Positions 32,901 to 44,444 of a DNA stretch of 64,000 bases are shown one piece after another. How positions within the stretch are numbered: position 1 is the stretch's first letter; every line of letters begins with the position of its first letter. The notes beneath the pieces are model-generated. The model did no database searches. It was not told the origin of the DNA and saw only the letters and a list, made by a program, of their open reading frames with translations. A program made the position numbers and the translations under genes. The DNA comes from Bicyclus anynana (taxonomy: Eukaryota; Arthropoda; Insecta; Lepidoptera; Nymphalidae): NCBI RefSeq assembly GCF_947172395.1, contig NC_069087.1, positions 15,271,107-15,335,106 of the forward strand, given 5' to 3'.

Positions 32901-33440
32901 AAACTTTTGTGTATGTTTTATGTTCTGTTAGTAGTGATTTTCTGTAACGAATACTCATACAATTGTGTCGTTTGTATTGTGTGTGTTTGTGTGTGTTGAC
33001 TGAGAAGTCTTGAAATGCTTAGATCAAATCAATTCAGTACTCATGAATATCGTACCTACTACGACGACATAACGTCTCGTAAACGAGAAACAACCTGAAG
33101 TAAGTTAACTACCTGTACCTAGTTAAAAACTTGTAAAGTATAAAAAATAGGTATTAGATAGGTAAGTGTAGCCAGCCGATTTGCTGTCGATGCGTACGTA
33201 CCTACGTGTACGTACGCAGTAGATTGCGGAGCGTTGTTATCGCATTATTCAAAATCTGAATTTTCTTATTTCCGACGTAATTGGTATTTAAAATATCGTT
33301 GTGGAAACTAAATTTAACCTCTTCATGCAGTTTTCGGTATCATGTCCCTTACACCCAGTATGTACGTGGATACGTGCACACTTTTTTGAAGTATAAGCAA
33401 ATCTTGGACGTTAGTACGTCCCCAAAAGATTAAAGAAAGA

Positions 33441-33715
33441 GACGGCCGCGTGGCGCAGTGGGTAGTGACCCTGCTTTCTGCATCCACGGCTGTGGGTTCC
33501 ATTCCCACAACTGGAAAATATTTGTGTGATGAGATTGAGTGTTTTTAAGTGTCTGTGTGTATTTATACATTATATATTCATATGTAGTATATAATTGTAT
33601 ATTAATATTATAATATCAACTATCTTAGCACCCATAACACAAGCTACACTGTATGCTTACTTTGAGGCTAGATAGTGTTGTGTATTTTTTAAGTATATTT
33701 ATAATAATAATAAAA
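33441..33715 (+). mobile_element. SINE F (tRNA-derived)
   Basis: The head 'gacggccgcgtggcgcagtg' to 'gtgggttccattcccacaac' has A- and B-box form but would not fold as a working tRNA. The body contains 'gtgtgtatttatacattata' and 'cataacacaagctacactgt', and the tail is AATAATAATAAAAAAA. It is the only copy in the window. Confidence 0.8.
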
Positions 33716-33769
33716 AAAGATTACCCCATTTCTTAACCACGCGTACCCATAGGCATAAACCGTGCACCG

Positions 33770-33823
33770 TTCACCGTTTGTGACACGTGATATTTAATTT
33801 CTTAAAATGCACACAACCGACAA
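33770..33823 (-). mobile_element. SINE A internal fragment
   Basis: 'ttcaccgtttgtgacacgtg' and 'tatttaatttcttaaaatgc' match the SINE A centre; both sides are missing. Confidence 0.8.
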
Positions 33824-34141
33824 ACGTTACTATACGTTCCCTTTTAAGATAACGTAGTATAGTAACGGATATTTTAGTTTAGGTATTTCAGTTATAACGA
33901 TACCTACTTGATATCGTTCCGATGCCCGCCGTTAACTTCTCAACCCTACTGATTGTCTTTGATTCATAGTCGGCCATTATTGTTGTGTAAAAAAGTCATC
34001 TAAGAAAATTTCGACCATACGAATACGTGTTTTGAGCTAAAGCTGACGCTTTTGCTTATTCGCCGCACATGGGTCCGTGCGTTTTTAATCTCAATATGAT
34101 TAACGAGTTTATACTTACGATACAGTTGGTACATATTTGCT

Positions 34142-34339
34142 ACTAGCTGACGACGCGCGGTTTCACCCGCGTGGTTCCCGTTCCCGTAGGAATACGGGGA
34201 TAATATATAGCCTAGAGCCTTCCTCGATAAACGGGCTATCTAACACTGATTTTTTCAAATCGGATCAGTAGTTCCTGAGATTAGCGCGTTCAAGCAAACA
34301 CACAAACAAACTCTTTAGGTTTAAAATATTTGTATAGAT
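34142..34339 (-). mobile_element. short Helitron-like element (family C), complete
   Basis: Minus-strand copy with CTAG at the left end (34,142) and the TC end at 34,339. It lacks only 'gaaagaa' in the middle. Confidence 0.9.
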
Positions 34340-35477
34340 TTTAATGTACTTGCAATTGTTGTATTTGTAATATTCAGTATCAAATTTCAGTGTCAAAACA
34401 AGTAAATGGACAAAATATTTTTCAAAGATTTTAGTTGTTACTAATATAATTTTTCCGTTAATTAAAAAATGTCTGTTTATTTATTTTTTACTCTCTAATT
34501 TCAATTTTAAGTAATTTTATATTCAAATGTAAAGGGACGTAGTTTCTACTGTTTGCTGTATAAGGCATTAGGTACATATTCATACGAGTATGAGTAATAG
34601 TTCAAATGCGGTCACCGTTGTAATTCATATGAGGTCAATGTCACTTATCGTAATAACAGTTTTTTTCGTCTGCTTTTTCGTGTAGGTACTTAAAAAATTT
34701 CGTTAAAATACGATTTCACTTTATGGTCAGGTGCTTATGTAGTAACAGTATGAGAACTAGATTTAACGCACTTTGTTAGACGCAGTTGTGCGTAGCTTTA
34801 TTATGGGTTCGATCGGACAAACTTGTACTCGATAATGAACCTAGTGGTGTTTCACTTAAAGATCGAAATCAGGTTTCGGTATTCCGAAACTGTTTTTATA
34901 AAAAAAAAACGATTTTTTCAATTACGTAAATCCCTAAATGATGCCAAAGCATTTTTTGTTTTAATTGATATTTACATGATTGACTGCGTTTTCATTAGGT
35001 CCCTAGAAAAGTTGATACTTCAAACGAAATTGACTTAACAAGTTGTTGACCATTCTGATTTTTAAGTTGAGCGTCTATTTACCTGAGCTATGAGGTCTCA
35101 TGTCCTTACAATGTCATCATGTCTTCATGTCATCAATAATGATAGATTGATTTGATTTTTTGAATGATAGATTGATGCCCCCCTCAACCCCTGCGCTAAG
35201 GTACCCTGTATTTATTGTAGGAGGAAAAGCCTTCGAAGAATTTTAAATAAGTGTAGTTTATTATTATATACGCTTCTTTTTGTCTTGTTTCTTGAAGTTC
35301 AAGTTTATATTATTTTAACATTATTTATTACCTATACAAAGTATATAAAATCATTTGTTAATGTCGTCTAATTAAGCCTTATACTGACGTCACGGTAATA
35401 CCGCCTAATCACGAAAATTAACATAAAACTTGTCTTGCAAACGTTAGGTAGTGACTCGATCTTTTACTTAGGGTTAA
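34340..35477. other. gene-free AT-rich stretch
   Basis: No gene or repeat family recognised. A 71-codon frame at 34,823-35,038 has no recognisable domain. Confidence 0.4.
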
Positions 35478-35744
35478 TTTACACGAGCGGCAACTCTATC
35501 GACGACCGCAGTCGACTCCAGTCGGCGACGGCTCGGCGACAGGCGAACGGCGTCGTTCGCCGACTGCAGTCAGAGACGTCTCGGCGGCAGCCAACACCAG
35601 CCGACTGCAGTCGGCAGCAGGCGACGGCGTCGTCGACTGCGGTCGACTCTTGGCGGCAGTCGACGGAGGTCGCTCATACAGTCGACTCCCGTTGGCTGCC
35701 GCCGAGACGTCGCTGACTGCGGTCGTCGGTAGCTGCTGCTGTAA
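35478..35744. mobile_element. GC-rich foldback element built of CAGTCG motifs
   Basis: The outer ends 'tttacacgagcggcaac ... gacgaccgcagtcg' and 'gactgcggtcgtcggtagctgctgctgtaaa' are inverted copies. Inside, CAGTCGACT, GACTGCAGTCGG and related palindromes recur about a dozen times. Composition contrasts sharply with the AT-rich flanks. Frames of 93, 91 and 60 codons here are products of the repeat and not genes. Confidence 0.75.
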
Positions 35745-36600
35745 ATGAACACATACGGCCAGTTTCTTCATCGCAAGTAACAGTCAAAGTAACGTCACAA
35801 ATCAAAAGTGTTGGTCTTATTCACTGAAAAATAAAGTCTTCTTTACTACTTACTACTTTTACTGTTACTTTAGCTTTACATGAAGAAACTGACTGTTAGA
35901 GTTAATTGCCCTTACTGTGTGCATACAGCCTCGTTACTTTGTGTCGAAAGTAATTTAGACGGAAATGTAGAACCTGAGTTTAATTGTGTCGTTAACCCAG
36001 AGACTTGTAAGGATGAGCGGTAAAAGTCATAACAAACTACTGTATATTTTGTACATTACTGGACTTAAACCAATATTCATATATCAGAAGCTCAGACCAA
36101 TTATTGTATAGGACCTGCCTCGCTAGACGTTACTTTCTGTCAAAGTATATGATCAACGATCTAATGCGATTATAGAAACTGTCTCTATAATATCGATGTT
36201 AAATAGTTGTAATCGTGTTCGTCGGTTAAGAGCTCCGTAAAAATACCTTTTTGTGTAATTGAATTGTGTAAAAAACGGGCAAAAAGTTCTAGTTTAGTAT
36301 AAAATATATATCAAATCTATGCTCATTTTCTTCAGAAAATGACAGACAATTTTGTTCGTGACTATGAGTGCGATACAGGTCCTTCTATAATTGGTCTGAG
36401 ATCAGAAGGCACATTAAATATTTACCAATATACTGAATGTTGTTGCAATTGAATTGGCGAGTTTGTAGCGTGTAATCTCTTGATCTACTGAATCGGTTTA
36501 AAAAAATAAGTTATTTATGAGTCATATATCATATATACTATTTTTTATTCCCGTATTCCCATAGGAACGGGAACTACGCATAGCTTAGTAATTTACAATC
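35745..36600. other. gene-free stretch
   Basis: AT-rich. 'gttaacccagagacttgtaa' at 35,993 resembles 'attaacccagagacctttga' at 25,054; this is the only shared block seen. Confidence 0.35.
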
Positions 36601-36746
36601 ATACTATAGTAATAAGTTTTTTATCTATATTGTTGTGTAATATGCGGCTATTCACTTTCAATTGGTGAAAAGAATTTTAAAATCGGCTTATTGGTTTAGC
36701 TGTGAAAGCCTGACAAACAAACTCACGTGCTCATTATAATATTAGA
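36600..36746 (-). mobile_element. Helitron-like remnant
   Basis: 'gaattttaaaatcggcttat', 'acaaacaaactcacgtgctc' and 'attataatattagatata' give the 5' half of a family-C-like element on the minus strand. A GGAACGGGAACTACGC block lies upstream at 36,564. The 439-bp element sits at its TC end. Confidence 0.55.
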
Positions 36747-36750
36747 TATA

Positions 36751-37189
36751 CAGGATGCTCGGGAGTATTTACCATAATTCTAAGGCGTTGACAAGTCCAC
36801 ATATAGGATCCGAAAAAAAATCTTTTTATGTTTTCATACAAAGTAATTCAAATTATTCCGACTATCCGTGTAAGACACGCCTTTATTTATCTATCCTTGC
36901 ATTTTAAAATACGTAATCGTAGTGGTAACTGTGTATATTGACGAGATATTGCAACTGGCACTCCGCTCTTTACTAGTAAGCTACTTCATGATATTTATCA
37001 ATGAATAAGTTTGGCTAGTTCAAAATATAAGGATGCGATATAAGGGACACAAATTAAGATCTATTTGCAAAAGAAATATTTTTACTCCGAAAATATTCAT
37101 TTTAGAACAAATGTTACTTGGATATTTTTAATTAATTTTCCTTAAAGATTACAACCCTAAAGTTATGGGACATACTCCCGAACACCCTG
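36751..37189. mobile_element. 439-bp inverted-repeat DNA element with TATA duplications
   Basis: The ends CAGGATGCTCGGGAGTATTT... and ...ATACTCCCGAACACCCTG are inverted copies over ~35 bp with about eight differences. TATA occurs on both sides (36,747-36,750 and 37,190-37,193). There is no transposase frame. The superfamily is not assigned; the TATA duplication is shared with the element at 32,368. Confidence 0.8.
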
Positions 37190-37502
37190 TATAATCGTGT
37201 AATAACGTTAACTATCGTATGATTATATTAGCCATGCCTAGACCTTTGTGTGCTGAATGCTTGGCGTAGTACATTGGCAGCCACTGCTCGACCCATTTAC
37301 TGATTGTGACTGACGTCGACCTCACGCCTCACGCGTACGTCGGGCCTGGATGACTTATTCACACTTCATTATTCTTGCTGAATGGGAGGTGTCATTTCTC
37401 TTGGCTTGTTACTTACTCGTTTTGAGATTTGTTTGCTTGGTTTGTGCTTTATTAGCACCAAGCATAAGGGGTATTATATGGTACCATAGAACATAGTTAT
37501 TT
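37190..37502. other. gene-free stretch
   Basis: It contains 'ttggcagccactgctcgacc' at about 37,275, shared with 25,105, and otherwise unique DNA. Confidence 0.35.
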
Positions 37503-37798
37503 TTTATTTTTTTATTCTTTACAAGTTAGCCCTTGACTACAATCTCACCTGATGGAAAGTGACTTGTTAGGAGGAGGATGAAAATCCACACCCCTTTCGG
37601 TTTCTACACGGCATCGTACCGGAACGCTAAATCGCTTAGCGTTCGTACGTCTTTGCCGGTAACTAGCCACGGCCGAAGCCTCCCACCAGCCAGACCTGGA
37701 CTAATTAAGAAAATCTTAATCTGCCCAGCCGGGGATCGAACCCAGGACCTCCGTTTTTGTAAATCCACCGCGCCTACCACTGCGCCACGGAGGCCGTC
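37503..37798 (-). mobile_element. SINE B, near full length
   Basis: The T-run and 'acaagttagcccttgactac' give the 3' end at the left. The tRNA-like head at the right has box GGTTCGATCCCCGG and ends at 'gccacggaggccgtc'. A short piece near the 'gcatcatcact' region is lost. The 98-codon frame over it is the SINE. Confidence 0.9.
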
Positions 37799-38432
37799 AA
37801 AAAAAATCTTTCAACAATTCGAAGGAACATTATTAGTACCAGACGTCACAGCCTTTATTTTATTTTATGTTTAGTCGTACATGTTTCAAATAATCAAAGT
37901 TTTAACGATGGGCTGCAGGTATAATTAAAGTAGCATGAAAACAATGTATGACTCGATTGTTAAGTCTAAAATTTCTCCACGAGAAATTCCACCTACATTT
38001 ATTCTTTCTAAACTCACATTTATTATTTTTGTATACTTAATATAATAATACTTGCAATAAATATTTGTACATTTACTTATTTGTATAATTAGAAATATCC
38101 TCTTCTTTGGAATTTGTTTGCCCAATTTGTTATGCCCTAGGCCGGTATATGATATCCAAATCTGCTGCAGTTTTTTTATTGTACAAAAATGATAATAATG
38201 GTTCCATTACTATACTACTCGTATATTCGACTGCCTAGTTTTCTTCGACAGCATTTTAGGAGCAAGTTAAATAAAGCTCCTTTGTTATTTAAAGTAGAAC
38301 ATCACAACAGGGCTCAATAAATAAATACCGAGTAAATGTTTATTCAAACGTTCGTGCCTCTAGCGCGTCATGTGGACGCCGCACGCGGTTTTATTCACGT
38401 GTGCTGGTCATCGCATAAATCGTCTGGCCGGA
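37799..38432. other. gene-free AT-rich stretch
   Basis: No feature recognised; 38,350-38,430 is mildly GC-rich. Confidence 0.4.
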
Positions 38433-38668
38433 TCATAGACTACGGGAAATGATAGATATGTTGGATAGAAACTGGCGTGCTCGTATATCTGTCACGGACT
38501 AAATTTACGAAAAAATCTCGGAAAATTTTCATTAAGTTACTTTTTGAAAACTCATAGACTACGGGAAATTATAGAAATGTTGAATAGAAACAGGTGTACT
38601 CGCATATCTGTCACGGACTATCGTAAAAAAAATATCGATGATTTTCATTAAGCTACTTTTTAAAAACA
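38433..38668. repeat. two-unit tandem duplication, ~118-bp units
   Basis: Unit 1 38,433-38,551 and unit 2 38,552-38,668 both begin 'tcatagactacgggaaat', share 'atatctgtcacggacta' and end 'ttcattaagctactttt'. Divergence is moderate, so the duplication is older than the one at 7,635. Confidence 0.85.
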
Positions 38669-38689
38669 CGAAATGGCTTTCATCCTTCC

Positions 38690-38830
38690 AACAGTGCGAA
38701 TACGGGGATAAAATTATAGCATATATTTACACAGTGAAGATGTAGCTATCATTAGGTGAATTTTTAAAATAGATTTAGTGGTTTACGCGTCCTGTCGTAA
38801 CAAATAAACAAAGTAATATTTATAATGTAT
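38690..38830 (-). mobile_element. Helitron-like remnant
   Basis: 'cgaatacggggataaaatta', 'atttttaaaatagatttagt' and 'aacaaataaacaaagtaata' follow the order of a minus-strand Helitron-like copy without clear ends. Confidence 0.45.
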
Positions 38831-39187
38831 GTTTACTTATCATTCAACACTTTAAAATGATTTCGAAGTAAATCTCGCACTAAGTGTAGTGCTTAAGAAC
38901 GTTTACTCATAATTATATCGGTTAAAATATGACGGCCGCGGCGTCGAAGGTTTTGTGTAAACGATACTCATGTACTGACAGTTTTACGAACCTGCCCGAC
39001 AAAATAAGAATAACGATGTTTTTATTGTTAATATTTGAGTAAAGAAAATTTTGATTTTGAGTTTGGCAACAGAAATTACTATGAGATTGGTAATAGAACT
39101 GGCAAGGCAAATGTCAAGGCCAAACAGAAAAATAAATCGAGTTAGTTATCAAACATTGACCATTAGGACCTTAAACTTATCTACGAG

Positions 39188-39341
39188 TATACTAATATTA
39201 TAAAGCTGAAGAGTTTGTTTGTTTGTTTGGTTGAACGCACTAATCTCAGGAACTACTGGTTCGATTTAAAAAATGTTAGTGTTAGATAGCCCATTTATTG
39301 AGGAAGGCTACAGGGTATATTATTCCCGTATTCCTACGGGG
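39188..39341 (+). mobile_element. short Helitron-like element, 3'-truncated
   Basis: It starts at 'tatactaatattataaagct' and matches family C up to 'attcccgtattcctacgggg', then stops. The CTAG end is missing. Confidence 0.8.
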
Positions 39342-40961
39342 GAAAATATCCTGTTCATAATATTAGAAAGGTTAAATATACGAATAAGTGGGCGTGGTTG
39401 AGACTGAACAGTAAAAAAAGTTTAACCAGTACTAAGTTATTATTAGCTGTCGCGAGTGCAATAAATGACTTATCATCGTGATATTACTTGTTATAATAAA
39501 AACACAGGCTTTTTATCATTTGATCATCTTCTTGTTTTTATCCCACGTTGAAGTTGTTTACAACATATCTACTTCTTTCATTAGTTGCAATCGGCAGTCG
39601 ATTCATCATCTACTCATGACACTTACGAGTATGTTCCCTAGGTCTCCATCCATTTTTCGCTTACTCTGTGGTCTGGATAAGCTCGTTTTGTCACGGTAAT
39701 CCGACAAATAAAAACGTTCTGCGTACCGTACCTTGCCGTTCTTGTCCTCGGCCGCCTTTTTTTTGTTGGTGACTGATGGGTGACCCATGTCTCTGTAAAT
39801 GACGGTCCGCTATCGAGTTTCGGGGTATTTTTTACACTTTAACCTCATTCTAAATAGTTTTTACTGTTTATTTCGTAAGTTATTTAAACTATTTGCGACG
39901 TAAACTCAATAATCTGCTAAGTATATATTCATAGTAAATATATTAAACCTTTGTTCGATTCCCATCGAAGAATTCTTCGCATTTTGGTAAAATAGCTTTT
40001 TGAACCGACTTTATAACAGTAGGATTTCAATTTTTCCCGTAAAAGTGAGATACTAGTATGATTACTTACGATGGCTTTACAAGATAGTAGCAGTAGATAG
40101 GGCGTGTAGAGTTTAGAGAATAGCTGTCAGTGAGATTTGATAACTTATTTATAGTGCAAGCAATATTCCTTTGTCTTGGCATTAATTTACGAGTAGGTAC
40201 ATGAAAATGTTTCGGTGGGATGTTGTATTCCTTTGCAGACATTGAGATGGCAGATAATAAAATTTAGATATACCTATACCTTCTTTAATAAGGTTGAACG
40301 TTACCGACAAAGGTGGAAGCTAGACCAGACTAAATCATTTAGTTTTAGACCAACACGAAAAATGGGTGCATTATCTAAACGACATTGTTCAATGTTCACC
40401 ACTGCGTAGTCTAGGGTATTTTTAATTAATATAATTTATTTTATTCAATATTCCATTTTTAATAATTATTGTTTTGTTTTTGTTACAGGTACGTTTATCT
40501 CCTTGTCATTCATTCGGCGAAATCTGATTTGTGGTAATTATTTAATCGATAAATTATAATGATGTATTTAAAAATCAGTTCATGAATGAACATAATTATT
40601 CTGCTCTACGTTTTAGTCGTTTATACTTACTACATTTATTTAAATGTGTGCTTTTATTTCAAAGTGAATTTTTAATTTTAGCTAAACTTGGACTGAATAA
40701 CATTTCGTGTTATTTTTCAAGTCTGACGAGCAAATATTTCAGATTTTACGTGTAAAGTTTTAATGAGTTTCAGTTTCAACTCTCAAGAAAGTAAATAGAG
40801 TGGTCAACCCGAATCTCATCTCAGACTTGACTACTTGAGTCAACTTCAGTTAATAGTTAATACTTCACTTACATATTAGAGTACTTAACTTATTGTATTA
40901 ATGATATTAAAAATGGAAACAGTGATGCCTACTCGTATATGAAATAATAATTAAAATATAA
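39342..40961. other. long gene-free stretch
   Basis: No gene, RNA or repeat family recognised. Short frames at 39,478-39,699 and 40,215-40,409 have no recognisable domain. A pyrimidine tract with TTACAG at about 40,484 resembles a splice acceptor but no frame follows. Confidence 0.4.
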
Positions 40962-41113
40962 AACGTCTAAATAGCTCAACGCTAAAGGGGCGAGACTTAT
41001 CACCGAGAGGTCGTAGTTCGATCCCCGCCCACTAGACTATTGTCTTAAACACTTGACTAAAACAGACTTTTTCTACTAGTTGGAGGCAATGGAAATATTG
41101 GTCACATAGAAAA
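40962..41113 (+). mobile_element. SINE D
   Basis: The head 'gtctaaatagctcaacgcta' carries the A box and the B box AGTTCGATCCCC. The body 'agactattgtcttaaacact', 'ctactagttggaggcaatgg' and 'atattggtcacata' follow. Confidence 0.8.
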
Positions 41114-41310
41114 TATATGGCAAATATTAAAGAAAATTTTTATAATTTTTTATTATAAATTTAAATCTAAATGATCTTTTTGACTTGAGGCGGAAATCTA
41201 CGAGATACAGACTCGTAAATCTGATTATCATAATTTGTGAATACTAGTCTGCTTACAGTAATCTTTCTTCTCCTTTCACATATCCTGCGAAAAATTTACT
41301 CTTGCTTATC

Positions 41311-41480
41311 TATACGAATTATAATAAAAGAGGTAAGATTTGATTGTCTCTTTGTATGTTTGTTTGTATTGAATAGGCTCTGAAACTAATGAATCGATTT
41401 TTAAAATTCTTTCACTATCCCCGGGTGATATAGGCTACATTTTATCCCCGCATTCCTACGGAAACGGGGACCACGCTGAT
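41311..41480 (+). mobile_element. Helitron-like element, worn
   Basis: It starts 'tctatacgaattataataaa' and includes 'tttgtatgtttgtttgtatt', 'attctttcactatccccggg' and 'tttatccccgcattcctacg'. The CTAG end is not recognisable. Confidence 0.65.
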
Positions 41481-42831
41481 GGTTATAGTTTTCCACTTAT
41501 CATTCATTGTAGCAAGCAGATGCTTTAAGTTTTATAAAAAAAAAATCGAAACGCCTACAAAGTAATTCCACATCAAAAACTGCGAGACCTTTAAGACGGC
41601 AAAATGTTTAATAAATAACTTTTATAACGACACAAACGCGTTAACATTGTAAATCTTTAGCCAGCACATTTCCGACGTACGTATAATGTTTTAAAAATAG
41701 CTTGCAGCAAAAACAAAAATCGTTAAGATTTATCTTCGGTTCAGCGAGAACCTGCGACAGATGGCACGCGGCACACCTGCCCGTGCGCCAGACCCTATGA
41801 GACCTTTGGAATAGTGAGGTGACACCACGCTATTGATGTTCGATTCAACTCCGTAGTCGATTTTTTTTTAAAGAATTTATGCGAATAAATAGACAAGGAA
41901 ACGATATTGTAAAAATATTTGTTCATTTTACATTTTTTTTTATCGTGTCCTGTGTATAGGTCATATGTGACATAATATGCTGGACTTCTTCTTCTTGGTG
42001 TCGCGGCTCTGCAGGTCGTCTTGAGGTCCCTGTATCGCGTTGACCGTTACCGATCTATAGTGATATATGTGATATATGCTGGTCATTGTAACTCCTAAAC
42101 AAGATATCACCGAGTTGGGGTTCATATAATTCGGTAAACTTGTGCTATAGGTCAGGTTTTGTTTAACCTCATACGATTAGGAGCTCCATAGTGGATAAAC
42201 TCGTAGGTTTAAAAAAAACGCAATAGCATTACCATTCAAAACCCAATAGATCCATGGCAAAGGGACCAACCAGACTCAACACCAAGAGATTATGGTTAGC
42301 AGTTATTATTTATTCTGTATTTCCGACTAATAGGAGAATAACGGGAATGTTGATCATATTTAAACAAAATGACGAAAAATATTCTTTTGAAAAATAAAAT
42401 TAAGCCAAGAGCCGTGATGACGATTAAATTATTAAAATTAGTTGTCATTTACCTACTTACACAAAATCGACTAGGTACAAGAAATCTGGGAGTCGTTCAT
42501 ATAACAGATAAAGCGCTAATGTTAAACGCTTTCTTAAATCCGTGGAGTGGATATTAGAATCTCGGGTGTACTCAAAAGACGTGTCAAGTTACTTTAATTT
42601 AAGATTTGTGTACAACAAAATTAGCACCAATCAGTGAGTACGCTCTTGTAACTCGCTCTCTGTTGTCGCCTTCGCCCTAATTGGCACGCAACGTTTTGTT
42701 TCCTCATTTTATTACACAAGAACAGTAAACACGAAGGATAAGTTGAAAATATTTTTATCGTAAAATAGAGAGAAAGAGAGGTTTTAATTACGAGTAGATC
42801 TGACATGGAGGTTCATCATAAAGTATTTAGT
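41481..42831. other. long gene-free stretch
   Basis: A small GC-richer patch at 41,745-41,830 ('gcacgcggcacacctgcccg') is the only composition change. No gene recognised. Confidence 0.4.
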
Positions 42832-43043
42832 ACTAGCGGACGCCCGCGACTACGTCCATGTATTTTAGTTTTCCATAAATCCCTGATGGATTTTTCCGTG
42901 ATGAAAAGTAGCCCATGTGTTAATCCAGAGTAAAATCTATTTCCATTCCAAATTTTAGCCAAATTGGTTCAGTAGTTGCGGCGTTAAAGAGCAAAAAACA
43001 TCCAAACATCCATACAAACTTTCGCGTTTATAATATTAGTAGG
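42832..43043 (-). mobile_element. Helitron-like element, subfamily C3, complete
   Basis: Minus-strand copy of the element at 6,330: CTAG at 42,832 ('actagcggacgcccgcgact'), then 'tgttaatccagagtaaaatc', 'attggttcagtagttgcggc' and 'tttataatattagta' at the TC end. Confidence 0.8.
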
Positions 43044-43156
43044 AAGTAGGATATATCTATTATATATATATATATCAAAGACGAGTCAGTTAAACCATTT
43101 AACTCTAGATTGGCTTAACGGAACTGAATGAAATTTAACAGTAAGAAAGATTGTAA

Positions 43157-43218
43157 TCTCGTCTCCATAGCTCCACGGTTAGGGTGTCCGTCTCATACTG
43201 AAAGGTCAAGGGATCTAT
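43157..43218 (+). mobile_element. tRNA-like SINE head (tentative)
   Basis: 'gtctccatagctccacggtt' and 'agggtgtccgtctcatactg' plus 'ggtcaagggatc' are arranged like a tRNA with A- and B-box positions. They do not form a plausible full cloverleaf. No SINE body follows, so the family is uncertain; it is nearest to SINE D. Confidence 0.4.
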
Positions 43219-43259
43219 CTTAGATATTTATATTATAATCATAACTAAGAAAAATTTAC

Positions 43260-44170
43260 TTGCATATATAGTAATCGAAAGTCGTTTCGAAAATAACATC
43301 AATTTGACTCGATTTATCACGACGCCAAGCGAACTTGTGAAACAGGTGATAATTCTAGTCAAAAAAAAGAACACGACGTGCACCATATTTTTACATTATT
43401 TTGCACTTACGTTATAATTTACCGCGGCATTCTTTAAATTAAATTTTCTCATCACGAGAATATAACTTGTGCTCAGAGCCAATTATTTCTATGTTTTTTG
43501 ACATCACTATTGTTGTTAAAATTTGACGCGTTTCCTCCGGATGTAAAGCGAACTCGTAAAATTTGTGATAAATCGAGTAAAAAAAACTTACGCTGTAAGT
43601 GAGTTACATCATTAGCACTTACGTTATTTACTGCGGCCTTTAGTTAAATTTTTTTTGTACGAGTAATTAGTTCCTGATTTTTGATATTTGTGTTAGTAAC
43701 ACAAATATTGATTTAACGCATTTTAGAGATTTATTTTACCCTCGTAGTTCCCGTTCCCGTGAGATTACGGGAATAAACTATAGCCCTTTGACACTCACAA
43801 ATAACGTGGCCAAATGACAAATGATTTTCCAAACCAGTTCAGTAGATCGAGAGATTACCCCTGCTACAACACCACAAACTTTAACACTTTATAATATTAG
43901 TATAGATTTATATTATTTTTTCAATTTCTTTATAATTTACTGCAAGGCTATTAGTTAAATTATTTTCTTAATACAAGAATATTAGTCGTATGACCTATTT
44001 ATTTGTAGTTATTTGACATCACTATTTTGGTTACAATTTGACGCGTTTCCTGAGGATGGGAGTGAACTCGTAAAATTAGTGATAAATCTATATAAAAAAA
44101 GGCACGCCGTATAGTTTACAGTTTTTTGCACTTACGGTGGAATTTAGTACCGCATGCTTTTAATTGATAA
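43260..44170. repeat. three-unit diverged tandem array, interrupted by a Helitron
   Basis: Units begin near 43,285, 43,499 and 44,019 with forms of 'gacatcactattgttgttaa'. They continue 'gaactcgtaaaatttgtgat', then an A-run, then 'cacttacgttataatttacc'. Between units 2 and 3 a Helitron-like element (43,739-43,908) splits the repeat. The units are about 210-240 bp and well diverged. Confidence 0.75.
43739..43908 (-). mobile_element. Helitron-like element inside the tandem array
   Basis: 'ctcgtagttcccgttcccgt', 'gattacgggaataaactata' and 'ctttataatattagtatagat' run in minus-strand order with the TC end intact at 43,908. The CTAG end is lost. Confidence 0.75.
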
Positions 44171-44444
44171 TGAGTTTACTTATTAGGCTCATGAGATCGC
44201 ACGTGTATTGAACATGTTTCTATTTTTATGGCTTGATTTTTCTTAGACAAGGCCAAGACTTTATTGGTTTTCTGAACAAAGAACTTTAAGAAAAAAAATA
44301 ACGCTAGTTATTTACTTATAAAACAGATTTATGATAATTTGTGTAATTTAATATTCTAAAAGGTTTCAAATAAATAATTCAATAGGTTTTTACAATCTGT
44401 CTACATATTTTTCTTGTGTTTTTCACCTATGGGTTAATCTATGC
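44171..44444. other. AT-rich stretch
   Basis: Nothing recognised. Confidence 0.35.

Larger units (their letters stand above)
32368..33358. mobile_element. 991-bp inverted-repeat DNA element with TATA-type duplication
   Basis: The ends CTGGGTGTAAGGGGCATGCT... (32,368-32,397) and the complement at 33,329-33,358 agree at 27 of 30 positions. Flanks are TATA (32,364-32,367) and TATG (33,359-33,362), consistent with a 4-bp duplication of TATA with one change. No transposase frame is present, so it is non-autonomous. The interior has a perfect AT hairpin (32,491-32,534) and a promoter-like GC-richer section (32,690-32,900). Confidence 0.75.

Noticed and set aside
33441..33515. tRNA gene
   Set aside because: A- and B-box sequence is present but the segment does not form a full cloverleaf and continues into a SINE body and tail. 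The same argument applies to all SINE A, B, D and E heads.
35435..35771. Three Arg/Ser/Thr-rich frames of 60-93 codons
   Set aside because: They translate the iterated CAGTCG foldback in several registers; composition explains the open frames.
40440..40500. Splice acceptor before an exon
   Set aside because: A T-rich tract with TTACAG is present but no open frame of useful length follows.
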